A DNA stretch of 64,000 nt from Odiellus spinosus. Its lineage: Eukaryota; Arthropoda; Arachnida; Opiliones; Phalangiidae. Below are positions 1 to 12,770 of this stretch, piece after piece. Where the stretch lies: the NCBI GenBank assembly GCA_963920705.1, contig OY987226.1, forward strand, positions 8,868,501 through 8,932,500. The letters are read 5' to 3'. Both the position numbers and the translations under genes were made by a program. Every line of letters starts with the position of its first letter. The stretch's first letter is position 1. Under the pieces are notes generated by a model. It was not told where the DNA came from, made no database searches, and worked only from the letters and a program-made list of their open reading frames with translations.

Positions 1-361
1 GGGATAGTTTTCCTTCCAAAACTATATACTTATTTTCAAGTATATTTGGCAAAATCGGAAAAAGCTGACGCTGATTGATACAGCGTGTTAAATCTCATTG
101 AGGAAAAGTAGTCATGTTTATCTTCCCTTGGCAACGTTCATACACGCGTATTCTTCCCTTTAACGGAATACTGGAACTAGGTGGGGCCTTAAAACGAGTC
201 TGGGAAAACTTCTATACGAGACGTTCCTCTTTAAGATTTCTCCGATCTAGCAGTCAGCAGAGAACATTGTTTTTCTTTTGGAAGTTTAAAGGAAACTAGG
301 TGCTAAAGATGGAATTTATTTTCCAAATCCGCACCCAATATTAGAATTTATCCATATTGTT

Positions 362-517
362 ATACCCATTTCAGACGAGGCCTAACTAGCCGGTTTATTC
401 AGACTTAACCGTGGTTTAATTACAATTAACCGAGGTTTATTGAACTGAGAAGGCTATGTAAACTTCGTTTAAATCTGATTTAACCACGGCTAATTACGCC
501 TCGTCTGAAGAGGGTAT
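362..517. mobile_element. Palindromic MITE family D, copy 1
   Basis: About 156 bp, with ends ATACCCATTTCAGACGAGGC and the complement of gcctcgtctgaagagggtat. The interior is also symmetric (accgtggtttaatta / tttaaccacggctaat). The target duplication is unclear. Confidence 0.8.
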
Positions 518-2189
518 CCGACAGCAGCGCTATCGCGATTGAGTTGCTCAAAAACTTCACCAGATAGCGATGCTGTTTGAAAATGATGAAAAAGTTTAGT
601 TTAAAGACTTTCCACTGAGCGATAACCAAACAGCTCCATTGGTCTTCATTCGGCTCAGATGTCAGCCCTCATACAACAAAGAGTGGATTTTTATGAAATC
701 CATAGAGTCAATGAATCTATATAGTAAGGTACCTAAATTTCCATAGGAAACTGGTTTTATAAAATAAATTTAAGTTACTTCCAACGTTGTGATTAACTTT
801 ATCTTCAGTTTCAAAGCTCGGAGTATATAGCTCTTTGGGTTTTTTATATCGAGAAACCTACAGGGGATTGAAATGGGAAGGAAGCTTCCAAAGTGGATAT
901 AGGTACCGTTGTTAATTGACTTCCGTTTTCGAGACTGTTTCCCCTGGAAGTTTAGCTAGCTCGGTCGATGGGGATAACGTGGTTAATAGCGTGCGTTTTT
1001 GATGAAGTGGCTTTTTATACGTCGCATCAACTACGCGCTATAGAGCCGCGTTCACATTAAAGATTTGAAATCGTTTTTTAAACCTTTTGGATAGATTAAA
1101 TTATAATATTTTATAGGGTTAGATGCGATGATCATTTGCTCCCAAGTCTCCAGTGTGAAAGTAGCTTAAGAGTAGTTAAAATTCACTATCCCTCTATCCC
1201 ATATAATCAGCCCAAGGTTTATATGAAAGACACCGACATTAAACCGGAAAAAAATGGTTATTCGAATTAAAATGGGGTAGAAAATAATCACGTAGCAGAC
1301 TTACATCGATTTTTGGCCACCATATAGCCAACTTCACTTGGGATTTAGTTACTATTCGATTAGATAACTTACTAATCGCACAACCCTACTAATCGTATAT
1401 GCAAGAATGAATTTCCTAACCACGATACACCTTTTAGTTACGTGAAAACTTGTTTGTACTTATCTATTGCGTTCTTCGTTTTGCCAGCCCCCGCCGCAAC
1501 TGTCTCACGAGAGGTATTGCTTGCGCCAAAATTCAAGGAGAAATAATAAAGGGAATGTCAGGCGTAAAATTATAACGTAATAATGATGGAAGAGCCAGGC
1601 GTAAAACCACGTAGTAATAAATAAAGGGAGAGCCAGGCGTAAAATCATGTAATTAGTCAACTTTACCACTAGGCTTAAATTGCGTGCGCGAGGTTAAGGT
1701 CGGCGTGTGACAACCCTATGTTCTCTGAATACATCGATCCCGTATTTTCAAAAAATGATTAGCGAAGTGAAATCTAAATTGATCTCTAGAAGAAAATATT
1801 CGCAACTCAATAAGCTACAGTTCCCTCGCGATCTGCAAATTGCGCAATAATTTGACCACGCCCTTTTTCTTAAAACTAATTTCTTTCTCGAACAATCGTG
1901 TAAAGTAAAATTCTGTTTACGGAAAAACGGTTAAATCTTTTACAGAAACACGTAATATGATATTACATCCATTTTCAGAGGATTGAACTATAAATCTACA
2001 CTTCTTAGAGTTTCTTTAATCAAATTTTAAAAACGTTACCAACCGAAAAAATAAATTAATATATTTTTGGGATTTTACTTTTGTAGTTTCATAAAAATAC
2101 TTCAACCCAAATTGAGATATTGAGTATAAAAAAGGTAAAAATATAATTCATATATAAGTCTTTAAAAAAATGGTGTCAGCATCACTTTA
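518..2189. other. Intergenic, nothing recognised
   Basis: AT-rich spacer. A small local repeat of gagccaggcgtaaaa occurs at 1550-1645. No coding region, RNA gene or clear mobile element was found. Confidence 0.5.
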
Positions 2190-2700
2190 ACGGTACTTCG
2201 TCAAAACGTAGCAGAATCGCAAGCTCGCGTATCTAGTGGCCTATCTGGCGATTCGTTTCCGGTTTTTGGAGAATGTCGATGGGAAGGAGGGGGGAGGGGA
2301 TATATCGATTTTGGACAAGTCGAAGGGTGCATGCTCGCGCGGGGCTCCAGAATAATATGTATGAGATTTCTCGCGCGCGGGCCGATAGCCAAATCATCCA
2401 AGGGCGGGGAGATGGTCGAAATCTATCTATAACCGTGAAATTTCAATATATTGGAGAGTAGTAATCTAATATTATACCCTAATCGATCGAGAGACGAACT
2501 AGAAGGTCTCCATGCAGTAGATATTTAACCAATTAATTGATCCGGTGGTGGCGGCGGCGGCGGCGGCGAGGCTTGATTTTATATTAATGTAATCTTTTCG
2601 CGGTGTTGTCGGTGAAGATCGAATCCGCGAGGTTCCGAGCTCCTAACTTCGCTCATCAGCTTCCGCTTAAGCTTATATAACCTTTCGGGGTACAGTAATA
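2190..2700. other. GC- and CpG-rich island, no gene recognised
   Basis: This stretch is much richer in G, C and CpG than its surroundings (ctcgcgcgcgggccgatag near 2370, then the GGC tract). Short open frames occur on both strands, but none looks like a known protein. It could be a promoter or first-exon region of a gene to the left, or a repeat. Confidence 0.35.
2544..2569 (+). repeat. (GGC)n trinucleotide tract
   Basis: Two GGT-type units followed by seven GGC units, in a locally GC-rich region. It is not in a recognised open frame. Confidence 0.9.
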
Positions 2701-3317
2701 TTTATTACATTATTATTAGATACGCAATATGGTGCAAGGCGACAACGAATTTACCGATTGTGAAGGTCGCTATTAGTGAAGAGATATAGTCGATTAAGTT
2801 CATATAATTATTTGTAAAAATCAAGAATTGATTGATATTGATCAAGAGAGAAAGAGAAAATGATTTTTTATATAAATTAAAGGTTAAAATAGATCGATAC
2901 TGAGTATGATGTGGGTTTGATTTCGATCTATACCGAATAAAACGTGGGATTGATATCGATCGAGATCGATCGATACCGATTAGAATATGGGATTGATATC
3001 GATAGACTGATTAGTATGTAGTATTAATAGCGATCGAGATGATAGTTTATTTTTACCACCCCTCATGCTAATGACCGTACGCTTTATATTAATTATTTCC
3101 AAGAGTATATGATGTGAGAGTCGATCCCACCCGCGTCTGTACTGCGAGCCACCGTTTAGGTGGGACAAATCGTGGCGAGACAGAACAAAATTATTTAAAA
3201 ATTTATTGGGCGCCTGCCACCCCGAGGGTATACGTAAAATTTCCATTCACGTTATGTGATATTTTTCTACCCTCCGGCCCCACTCACCGCCGTGATTGAT
3301 CACGGATGCGGGTCCCA
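2701..3317. other. Intergenic with cryptic GATCGAT repeats
   Basis: Loose repeats of gatatcgatcgagatcgat occupy about 2880-3030. No gene was recognised. Confidence 0.5.
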
Positions 3318-3575
3318 GCGAGTGATTTGGACTCTTCCTCGATATTTTAAGTCATGAGAGAGGGACGGAATTTAGGCGGGCCGCGCTTGGCTATATTGCC
3401 TCCCCCCCCCCCAAAAAAAAGCTAACCAAGAGTGGGCCTTCCCATTTCATTATTTAGACCGTCTGCGGCCGCTAGAGTGTCTCGAATCAGAATCTGACGG
3501 TACTTTGACCCTTTCCTGATAATATTAAGTTACGGGGCGTTGTTTACTTTTATGGAATAAAGTCATAGACTTTTA
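3318..3575 (+). repeat. Dispersed repeat family E, copy 1
   Basis: It shares gtgatttggactcttcctcg, gagagggacggaatttaggc, gcggccgctagagtgtctcg and acttttatggaataaagt with 28148-28415, in the same order. No terminal inverted repeats or coding frame were recognised. Confidence 0.8.
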
Positions 3576-5559
3576 ACCTTATCAATAGAAACCAAACTAT
3601 ATTTACGTAATCGATAAAAATCAATTTTGGCACAGAATCCAATTCTGTATTCGCGTACCCATATGCTTAAATAAATAAAACAAAGCAGCCAAACTAATCC
3701 TTCGTTAAAATCTCTTAAAATCGCGATACGCGAACCCCGAGGCTATACATATAACCAAATTTTTAATATTCGTCCAAAAAGGCCAACATTTCTAGGAATA
3801 GTTCGCTATATAGATAAGATAATTGCGCTCAATTCAAGAGGAGCAGTTTGCAAAATAAGGGAAACAATGGCGAACTAAAACAAGATGTAAAACCTCTCAT
3901 GGTATAAAAGTAGTTTACACTCTAAACACTGGAGGAAAGTTCAGACCAATCATAACGAGAAACAGAATACCAAAAATAACTTCATAACCCCATAACAAGC
4001 TCTCTTTCTATCTCTCTCGCTCAACCGATGATGTCTATATAATAACGAGCTCCCATTAGATACGATAACGTATAGAAAATTTAGGGATGAGGGCTCAAAA
4101 ATTGTCACTAAATTCGTCTCATTAAATTGGCTCTTTATCTTGATTAAATATTTACACAGACTACGTTTATTCGTCAATGAAAAGGGGGAATTAAGGGTCG
4201 CACTAGATTTTGTCCAACTAGTACGAAAACAAAAGTATAGACTTCATTCTTTGGCCTATATCAAAAGTATATATGGATCAAAAAATCTGCATTTCCTACA
4301 ATTTCCTTGGTTGCAATCTTGGCTAGATAAGATAGGATACTACCTCAAAAAAGAGTCCAAAAAAAAAAAAAAAAAAGCAAATGCAGTTTGCTCCCCGATT
4401 GGCTAACACATCGCGTTAACCGGACCCGTCCTTTACAGAAAGTCGTGAAAGATTACGACATTGTGCAGCTGAATTCTTAATCCAATCTAACCGATGGGAT
4501 TTTAACATTGAAATTTGAAAATTTCATGTTTTCTCAAATTCCCCATGTTAGTCCGGTAGTCCATAACAATTTATATTTGGTGGGGGTTGGCTAACGGAAT
4601 TCTGCCCGGGGTGTGGCTACTCTTATGGACTTCGTCATCTTTTTTATAGATAATTGTATACACATATCTCAATAGGTTTAAACTAATAATATTTTTTGAC
4701 TGCCTTGTTCAGACGATACACCTAACTCAATGAGTCAAGAAAATATTGTAACCAACATTATTGGTGATTCAACTCATCCAACTTATATTCACACTGAACA
4801 AGTTGAATTAAAAATTACTTCGTCTGAACAAACCTTAAAACTGTTCCGAACTATACAAAGCAAGTAACGACTGCACTCGAGCTAAAACAAAAGCGCAGAT
4901 ATTTACAATACGTACTATACTTCCGGTTTCCTCGACACGGGAGTTAATGAAAGCGAGAGGGAAGAATTATCGTTTGTTCATTGTGGGAGCAAGAATAGAG
5001 TGTAAACATAAGCAGGCAGAAATTTTATCCTTCGTCCAGGGGTTAATTCCAGTTCATATACTTCAATATGTTCAAAATGAGTTCACTTAATGGAAAAAGC
5101 AGAGTCGGATTGATATACAATGCTAAACCGCATATAGAGATGAAAGTAGTCCGTGCCAACTTATCTCGAACACGAGTATATTAGTCAAATTACTTTTAAT
5201 ATTGTGTGTATTAAACCGCCTCAACTTTCTCTTGTAGTTTCCCAAAATTAAAATAGTTTATCCATAGAGAAAGAGTTAAAGGGACCAGGAAACTTTCGTT
5301 CGAAAAGATATAGTCTAACTAATATCGTAAAAAATTAATCAAACAAATTTTGGTCATAAAAGATCCTAACCGGTGTACTAAAGTGATTACCAAATAAAGG
5401 TTGTTTTTGTCATTTTGAATAGCTATTCAATGGCCAATCACGGAACAAGGTTGGTCACTTGAGCTTAACAAATTATCAAAAGGTGACTTTCACCATTTAA
5501 TATCTAAATATTTAATTAAAAATACACAATAATTATAAAAAAATTGACTTACCGAAGAT
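3576..5559. other. Intergenic spacer
   Basis: AT-rich, with homopolymer A near 4360 and the short element at 4703-4834. Open frames under 90 codons show no family resemblance. Confidence 0.5.
4703..4834. mobile_element. Short inverted-repeat element with TTCAGACGA core
   Basis: Ends CCTTGTTCAGACGA and TCGTCTGAACAAACC enclose about 100 bp. The ttcagacga core is shared with family D, and a lone end (tcgtctgaacaaggctta) occurs near 10402. It is probably a related short element. Confidence 0.55.
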
Positions 5560-6018
5560 AAAGCGTTATTATTTTAGCTATTATTCCTAAAATTGTTCAC
5601 TTTCACACTCGGATAAGCTCTTTCTGGTTGATTTAACGCTAAGCCTAATTTGGGAGTAATTCCGTTTGAAAGTAGAAGAACAACGGCGCGCGCGGTTTTG
5701 GCGCGAGCGTTGCCATGGTTATGCTCGCGCCAAAAACGCGCGTTGCCATCGTTTCTTTACTTTGAAACGGAATTTATTCTCGAATTAGGCTTAGCGAAAA
5801 ATCAACCAAAAAGAGCTTATCGGTGCTTCGAGCTCGAGCCAATCTTCAAACTCGCTTTTAATTTTGATTTGCCATTGAATTGCTTTGAAATTTGCATAGT
5901 TTTTAGATCTTTTTTTCATTGATTTTTAAGTGTAAATATTGATATTTCAAATGAACTTGGCCTAATTAATAAAGAAGAATTAACCATTTTGAAAACAGGT
6001 TTACTGCTCCCTTTAAAA
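5560..6018. mobile_element. Family M-related palindrome
   Basis: A strong inverted repeat spans 5616-5822: ataagctctttctggttgat at the left, and atcaaccaaaaagagcttat at the right. The centre is unusually GC-rich (ggcgcgcgcggttttggcgc and its mirror). The right part ends in ggtttactgctccctttaaa, like family M. The left terminus is not clear. Confidence 0.6.
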
Positions 6019-6532
6019 GAACGCGGTGCTATACAGTTGTTACCTCTCTTCAGTAGCTACGGCTTCATTCAGCCTTGTTTCGTGTACAAATTACAGTGAA
6101 ATACTATCGTTTTCTATTACGCTTCATTCAGAGTGGTTTCGTGTTCAACTCAGAATGAAAGTGGGCAGAGGAGATCGCTCGTAATACAACGAGAAAGATC
6201 TTGTTGATTTTACAGTCCTATATTAGAAAGTGGGATGATTCATTGGAGAAAGATTTTGGGTTATATCAAGGGGATAGCCTTCAAGCCGGCAATTACACAC
6301 AATTAGCGATTTAGCGATGCCAAGATTGAAAATGACGGGCGCTCGAGCTAAATAGTCTCTCCCGTTGCTCAATTCCACTTATTCCCGTAATATAAAGAGG
6401 AAAAGACGAGGCTTCAGAACTTCCTCTTAAATCATCAGACCGAGATGTTATAGAATAATCTTATTACTGACATATAAGGCGAGTTTCCGATATGGTCAAG
6501 GGTTTTAAAGGAAACGCGAGTGAAATCTCTGA

Positions 6533-6702
6533 CAGGGTTGCCAGAAAATTTGGCATATCAAATTTCCTGACTTATTTCCGACGATCTTTGGCAATTTTCC
6601 CTGACCAAAACACTGACTATACTTTCCCCTGACCATTTTGGACAATTTTAGAATTCCCCGACTATTCCAGTGTTTCTCTGACATGTGGCAAGGTCCCTGC
6701 GT
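6533..6702. mobile_element. Family C relative, short and diverged
   Basis: It begins cagggttgccagaaaatt and ends catgtggcaaggtccctg, with several ttccctgac/cctgaccatttt words between. It looks like an old, deleted member of family C. Confidence 0.7.
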
Positions 6703-9700
6703 GACAACATAACTTTAAATATGACATTAAAGTCAAACTCTTTTCGGAAATGGATAATTATGGGATACGTTTTAAGTGGTTAAATTAATTTCTAAAGTTT
6801 AGTTAATGTTGAATTTCAATCGTAATAAAGATGACTCCAAGGGCCCCAGTTTTTAACAGTACAATTTTCAATCATTTATCAACGAAACTCTCTCGGCATC
6901 TGGCGAAGTTTTTAAGAAACTCAATCGATCTAGATTAATATGATTGGTTCGATTTTTTTTTTTTTTTTTTTTTTTTTCTTTCACTGAAATTAGAATCTAC
7001 CTGAAATTATAAATTATTATATTACGCACTAATATGTCGCCTAAAACTGGGGAAAAAATCATTAATTCATAATTTGAGGTGCAGATTCTGAAAGTTAATT
7101 CAAAAGCAGTTTCATTTTCAGCTCGAAATTTCCATTATGGCTCAAGTACTTCATTAAAGAAATGTCTCTAATTGTAGGAAAAAATCGGAAAATTAAAAGG
7201 AGGGAGTTCGAACTATTCAAAAGACGCCTCCACCTTTTGGTAAACCCCCCCCCCCCAACACCTGCTGCGGCTGCGCGGCATACCATCGCGCTAAATCTCC
7301 TGCGTACAACAGCGCGTGTCCCGGGTATTTCACGGAGCCAAAGATGGGGAATCTTTTGAATATTCGACGGGTCTCATTTTAATTGAATGCAAAATCTGAA
7401 TATTTTCCAATTATTACACAATTCAAGTCTTATTTTTAATAGTAAAATCGATACTAATCACTTCATTTTCCTCTTCACCTTCCCTTTAAAGGACATTTAC
7501 AAAAGTAAGGAACTAGTAATTTGGACAGTCACTTGACAAATTTGCAGCTTCAACTAATTAATCGCGCCTCTAGTGGCCAGAAATGAAAGCTAAAGAGTGT
7601 ACTGTTTTTTTAACCCACATTATCCTCGCTTTACTTGCTCTTTAAATAAAACACCTATATAAACAATAGAGAGATGTCAGTCCCAAAATTAAACCAAAAT
7701 ACATATTATTATGAAAATATTTATAGATCGAAGTATATGTTACGCTCGTAAGTAGATATAATCCATTTTAGTATAACGGTATGTATTTGTATGCCTAGAA
7801 TAATAATAGCAGACGCGTAGTACAAAGATAAGGAGAATACGCGACCACTTCCGGTTCACCATCCTCTTTTGGACCACACTTTTCCCTCTATAACCCTCCA
7901 TAACCTATTACACAATGCGCCGGGAATCTATAGATCATTATATTAGTCGCGGTTCGTCGAAAAGGTCCGATTTTTAACGACAATAGAGCTATATAGGGCC
8001 AGAACCACTACCCCCCCGATCTCTACCCCCATTGACCCCCTTTCCCAACTAATAAGGGGCATCACTAACGACTGAAAACTCCTATTATAGAAAAGGAATT
8101 CCGACCGAATAGAGTAATGCGTTCTAAATGCGTGGAAAGAATAAATGAAGTGGAAGCTTTCGTGTAAGGGAATCTTTGACATAATTTAAGATTTGCTTGA
8201 ATTCGGTTCCCTCCTTTGGCCCTTAATTAACCATCTTGCGGCGAATATATTTTGCGTTTTGTTCGCAATGATCTGATGGTTTGATCGGACGCTTTTCAAT
8301 TTTACACGAATGAGGACAAAATCAACGTATCTCTAACAAGATTTCATATTGAAAATAAAGTCATTAAAGTTCGCAAATAGAATTTATATGAAAATATTGT
8401 TGGTAGCAAAAATATCAGTTCCCTAGATTTTCTCTGACCCAATTTCTAATTATCTTTCGTAAAACTTCTGTATATTTATTACATTTAGACAGCGGCAGAA
8501 GAGTTTAAAACTGTATTTCCGCAGTTAAACTGTTTGTACAATTAGTTTACTCTTTAAAAGGATGGTTATTTTTTTTCCGCGCCATATTTTAAGCTACTTT
8601 AAAGTTTTAGCTAAATATAAGCTTTCAAAATAATTATGAATTTGGGATTAAAAATAATTTTCAATGGCATTTATTTGCACAAACGTTTTTGTTACAGTGC
8701 AAATAAGTTAAGTTGTTTTTAATTAGTAACTCATCCACTAGTCAAGTCGTAGCAATTGACGACAAAAATTTGATAATGAAGTTTAATTATGAGAAAGGAA
8801 AAAAAACTGAGCTGATCTAATTATAATAAAAATGTTAGTAATCAGATTTAAACAAGCCATAAGAGAAGATATATTTTTAAATGCCGATTTCAAATTAAAT
8901 TCAGAATTCCAAAAAAGTCTAGATATTCATATTTTCTCTCGTCAATAGGCCATTCTTTATAAAATATGGCTACTAACATAGCTCTTCAAAGCGCTAGTCA
9001 GAAGCAAAAGGAGAACTGAGGTATCGCTTTCTTCTTTATATCATAGTCACGCATTTCCTGGACCTTTTTAACAAGTTACTCAAAGTCAATATGACTTTAT
9101 ATATTATACATTTAACATTCCACTCAGTTTATAAATTTTAAAAATTATTCTTTTAGGAATTAAAAACTGATATTGAAACGCATAAAGGTTATTTTATTTT
9201 ATATAATACCTTACTAGGTCGAAATGGAGCATAAATCTAGAAATTTCTAACGTTAAATAATACTATTATTAAGGAACAAGAGTTTCCCCCAATAATTTTA
9301 ATATTTAAATGAGATAAATCATTAATTATCCTCAGTTTTCATTACTTTGAAAACTGTTCTTTCAAAAAGCATAAAACATAAAAATGTCATCCAACCTTTC
9401 CCAAGTTACGACATTGTTTTCCTACGCAAATATCAAACCACATATTTGTTATTACACGTTTTATTTCACATTCACCCTTTGATAGCGAACGTGCTTTGGA
9501 AAGAGAGAAGTAGAACGATAGAGCAAAGCTAAAACTTTTAATTACATCGACAACGCCTTTGAGCACGACCCCCCGACCGCAGTCCAAGTTCATTTTTACA
9601 ATGTTTTGTACAAAAGGCATAGACCGAAATGGGAACTTAACTTAATATTGGGAAATTACCCGTCAAAAATGACGGGTTTTAAAATGATAACAAATAAAGG

Positions 9701-9750
9701 ACACTATATATTAATTATGTGGCATAATCATATTAGGTATTGAAATTTCT
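6703..9750. other. Intergenic spacer
   Basis: It contains a run of about 24 T (6953-6976) and a C run near 7250, but no gene, RNA gene or complete element that I can support. Confidence 0.5.
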
Positions 9751-10055
9751 TTAAAGGGAGAATGCAACCTAACAAGTGACTTTTTTTATCGATTCCTTAT
9801 CGTTTAAATAGACCTAATCCACTAGTGTGAAAATTTACGAATAAATATTAAACTAGAAATAAAATAAAAACTTACCCGGAAAATTGGCTTAGCGGGATCT
9901 CCATGAATCCCGCTAAGCCTATTTTCCGGGTAAGTTTTAAATTTATTTCTAGTTTAATATTTGTTTTGTAAACTCTTTATTGGTGGATTATGCCTATTTA
10001 AACGATAAGGAATCGATAAAGAATCACTTGTTATTAGGTTGCATTCTCCCTTTAA
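9751..10055. mobile_element. MITE family B, short form
   Basis: A palindromic element bounded by TTAA with termini AGGGAGAATGCAACCTAA. The arms run through atcgattccttatcgttt and taaactagaaataaa to a short central gcgggatctccatgaatccc. TTAA duplication and AGGG ends are typical of piggyBac- or Kolobok-type non-autonomous elements. This copy lacks the extra central hairpin of the other full copies. Confidence 0.88.
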
Positions 10056-10389
10056 AGTGTTTCAGTTATTTTCAAAATCACCTTTGATGGCGACCACAGC
10101 TGCTCGAGACCATGCTTTCCTTATAATATTCTTAAAATAATGTCAAAATGACTTACCAAAGCGAACAAGATATTATTCTAGCTATTACCCATAAAATAAT
10201 TATTTCTGGTTGATTTTATGCTAAGCCTAAATCGGGACTAATTCCGTTTGCGCGCGAATACTTAATTGGCTTTCTTTCTTTCGTATTGATGATTGGCAAT
10301 GGAATCGCTTTAAAATTTAAATAATTTGAGATACATATTTATTGATTTTGAATTGATTTGAAAATCAGGTTTCCTGATCCCTTTAAGTC
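10052..10389. mobile_element. TTAA-bounded element, family M
   Basis: It begins at the TTAA that ends the family B copy at 9751-10055 and closes at a second TTAA (about 10383-10386). The subterminal words gttattttcaaaatca and tgatttgaaaatcag form an imperfect inverted repeat. The central part (tttctggttgatttta, gctaagcctaaatcggga) is shared with the palindrome at about 5560-6018. Confidence 0.55.
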
Positions 10390-11012
10390 AAAATTTTGTT
10401 TCGTCTGAACAAGGCTTAATACTTTTTAGTGTACCCTATGGATGTTAGTCCCGGGTTAGTCTGATTAAAAGAACTTTACTAGAGATCAAAAGAAAGGTAG
10501 AGAAAGTGTTTCGAAATCTATATTCAGATAGATAAAATTAATGAAGGCTTCAAACAAAGGTTAGAGTTCAATGCAATTTCGTTGGCCCGGGTTCTACGGT
10601 CTAGGTTCTTAGGTTCGGCGAAAATGAGGGTGATTTCGGAAAAGAAAAAAGGGGTGTTAAAAAGCAATCTCAACCCCTGACTTTTTTTACGATATAAAAC
10701 GATGTGTAGTTCGTCTCAAAGTGAAAGTTCGCGTAAGGTGAAATTTAGTTTAAGGTGGGCTGATATATAAAGAGAGAGTGAAATGGAAAATAATGTGTAA
10801 TTAATAGATTATTTTTAAATTTGTTAAACTTGTAGCTAAGTTCCTTACCAACAATACTAGATTTCACAATCAGGGAGACCATTTCAAAACAAAATTTAAT
10901 TAGAAAATAGGAAAATTGCTATTGAAATTATAGAATTATACAGAATATCTGCTATGTCGTGAAAGGTCGGTGACAACTTCTAAAGGCTAAAATAAATAAA
11001 AACTCTAATAGC

Positions 11013-11460
11013 AGGGTGACCACTGAAAATTTGAAAATCCTATATAGGAAATTTCTTCGCGAAATATAGGAAAATATAGGAAGAATTTTATGTAAAATAT
11101 AGGATAAAATAGGAAGAAATATGTGTAAAATATATGATAAAATAGGAAAATAATTAAAAGCAGGAACCATGTTTATTATCGCGTCACGACTCTCGCCACC
11201 GGTTTAAACATGGTAATAATATGATCCAATTGCTAAAATAGTATGGAATTTTACAGACTATTTTAACTGGAAAATGACAGTTAAGCTAAAATAATCTTAT
11301 ACAGCCACAGCTGACAGTATGATTTAGAACTTTACCCTTAACTAGAGATTTTGAGAAGAAATATAGGAGATTATAGGAATTGACAATAAATTATAGGAGA
11401 AAATAGGAAGGAGGTGAAAATATAGGAAAATATAGGAAATATAGGAAAAGTGGTCACCCA
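11013..11460. mobile_element. CAGGGTGACCACT element filled with TATAGGA repeats
   Basis: Inverted ends GGGTGACCACT (11014-11024) and AGTGGTCACCC (11449-11459), with TAATAG on both outer sides. The interior consists largely of aatataggaaaa and its variants, around a unique middle. It resembles hAT-type MITEs. The 72-codon minus-strand frame here is translated repeat, not a gene. Confidence 0.75.
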
Positions 11461-12432
11461 GTAATAGAAAATTAAAAAAGTCTAAATAAAAATTAAGTTT
11501 ATTCTTAAATATATTACAAGAAAACTAATAAAAATCAACCCTGAACATTTCAATCTAGTTTTCCTTTAAAAAACAATCCCAACAACAACGCGTTGAACAT
11601 TTCACGTGATACGAAACTTTTTAAGTATCTTCAACCAGAATCAACCTTCGTTACAAGAAAGAGGGAACCGTTGTTTTTATATCATATTTAAAAACCACGT
11701 TTCCCCTCAATATCCCCCATTGTACTTTCAGAATAAAAAAACAGTACAGGGAATAAAGAAAAAGCACGGTCATTTACATGGGGTGTTCCTTTGAATAAAA
11801 AGTACAACTCAGAATTTCTTATATAGTTCGTAGGACGAATTTGAGCCAATGTAGAAAAGTATGGGGGAGAATAGGAAAAAATCAAATCAGACCCTTATAG
11901 AAAAAAATATCCCTTAAACTTTCCAGACGTTTAATATAATATTTTAAACAATCGCGTGTATCTAAGAAGACGCTGCGTGGGTTATAGGGAAAAAAAACCT
12001 AGGTTTTGGCGGGAAAAAAAAAAACAAGAGAATTCGCTTGAAGGAAAAGGAAAATAAAGCAAAGGTTCAGGAGTGATGCGCCTTAGTTCTTTTTGGTTTC
12101 CAACCAAGGGGGTAAACTCGCATTTTATTCTTGCTTCTGTTTCTATTTAATCAGAAATTCAATTCCCCCTCACGTTTTTCCAGAATAGATATACAGTGCT
12201 AGTCCAATTTATCAGAGACGTTATTTTTCTAGAATTTATACTACTGACTTGTTTATTCTTTTGCTTTGTTTACCATTCGAAATTAAATGAAGTTTCGATT
12301 ATAAATGATGTTTGTCGCTGGAGAAATTATAATAAATTTACACCCTTGAATGCGGGTTTATGAAAAAATAAAAATTATATCATAAAAGGGTCCATTTTCA
12401 CCCCAAGTTCGATCGATATCTATATACCAGAC

Positions 12433-12770
12433 CAGAAGCCGATGAAACCCTCCTTTGAAGTCTATTACTCCCGGGTCTTGTCTACCCCTCTCTGTATGGG
12501 TTAGTTTCAAAAAGCGCGATTCGTACGCCTCCTAACGGTAGATATTTTCAGAGCGGGAGTTCGTCGAGCGAATATCTCTAGCAGCGTTGGAGTTCGTCAA
12601 AAAAAACGTCGTCGTTTGTGGAGAGAGAGAATTTTCAATTTTCCGTAGACAGGGGGTATGAAGTAGGACCCCTCCGATCTCGTAAAATTGGGAATTTTAC
12701 TCATACAGAGAGGAGCGCTATATGGAACATTAGAGTAGTAGACTTCAAAGGAGGGTTTCATCTACTTCTG
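12433..12770. mobile_element. MITE family A, copy 1
   Basis: A 338-bp palindromic element with termini CAGAAGCC... and ...CTTCTG. The inverted repeats carry gatgaaaccctcctttgaag, with further internal symmetry. It is flanked by an exact 7-bp duplication, ACCAGAC. The CAG/CTG ends recall hAT elements, but hAT normally duplicates 8 bp, so the superfamily is left open. Open frames inside it are not genes. Confidence 0.92.

Noticed and set aside
3110-3135. A gtcgatcccac word that could be a tRNA T-loop
   Set aside because: No matching acceptor, D-arm or anticodon stem could be drawn around it. I found no convincing tRNA anywhere in the window.
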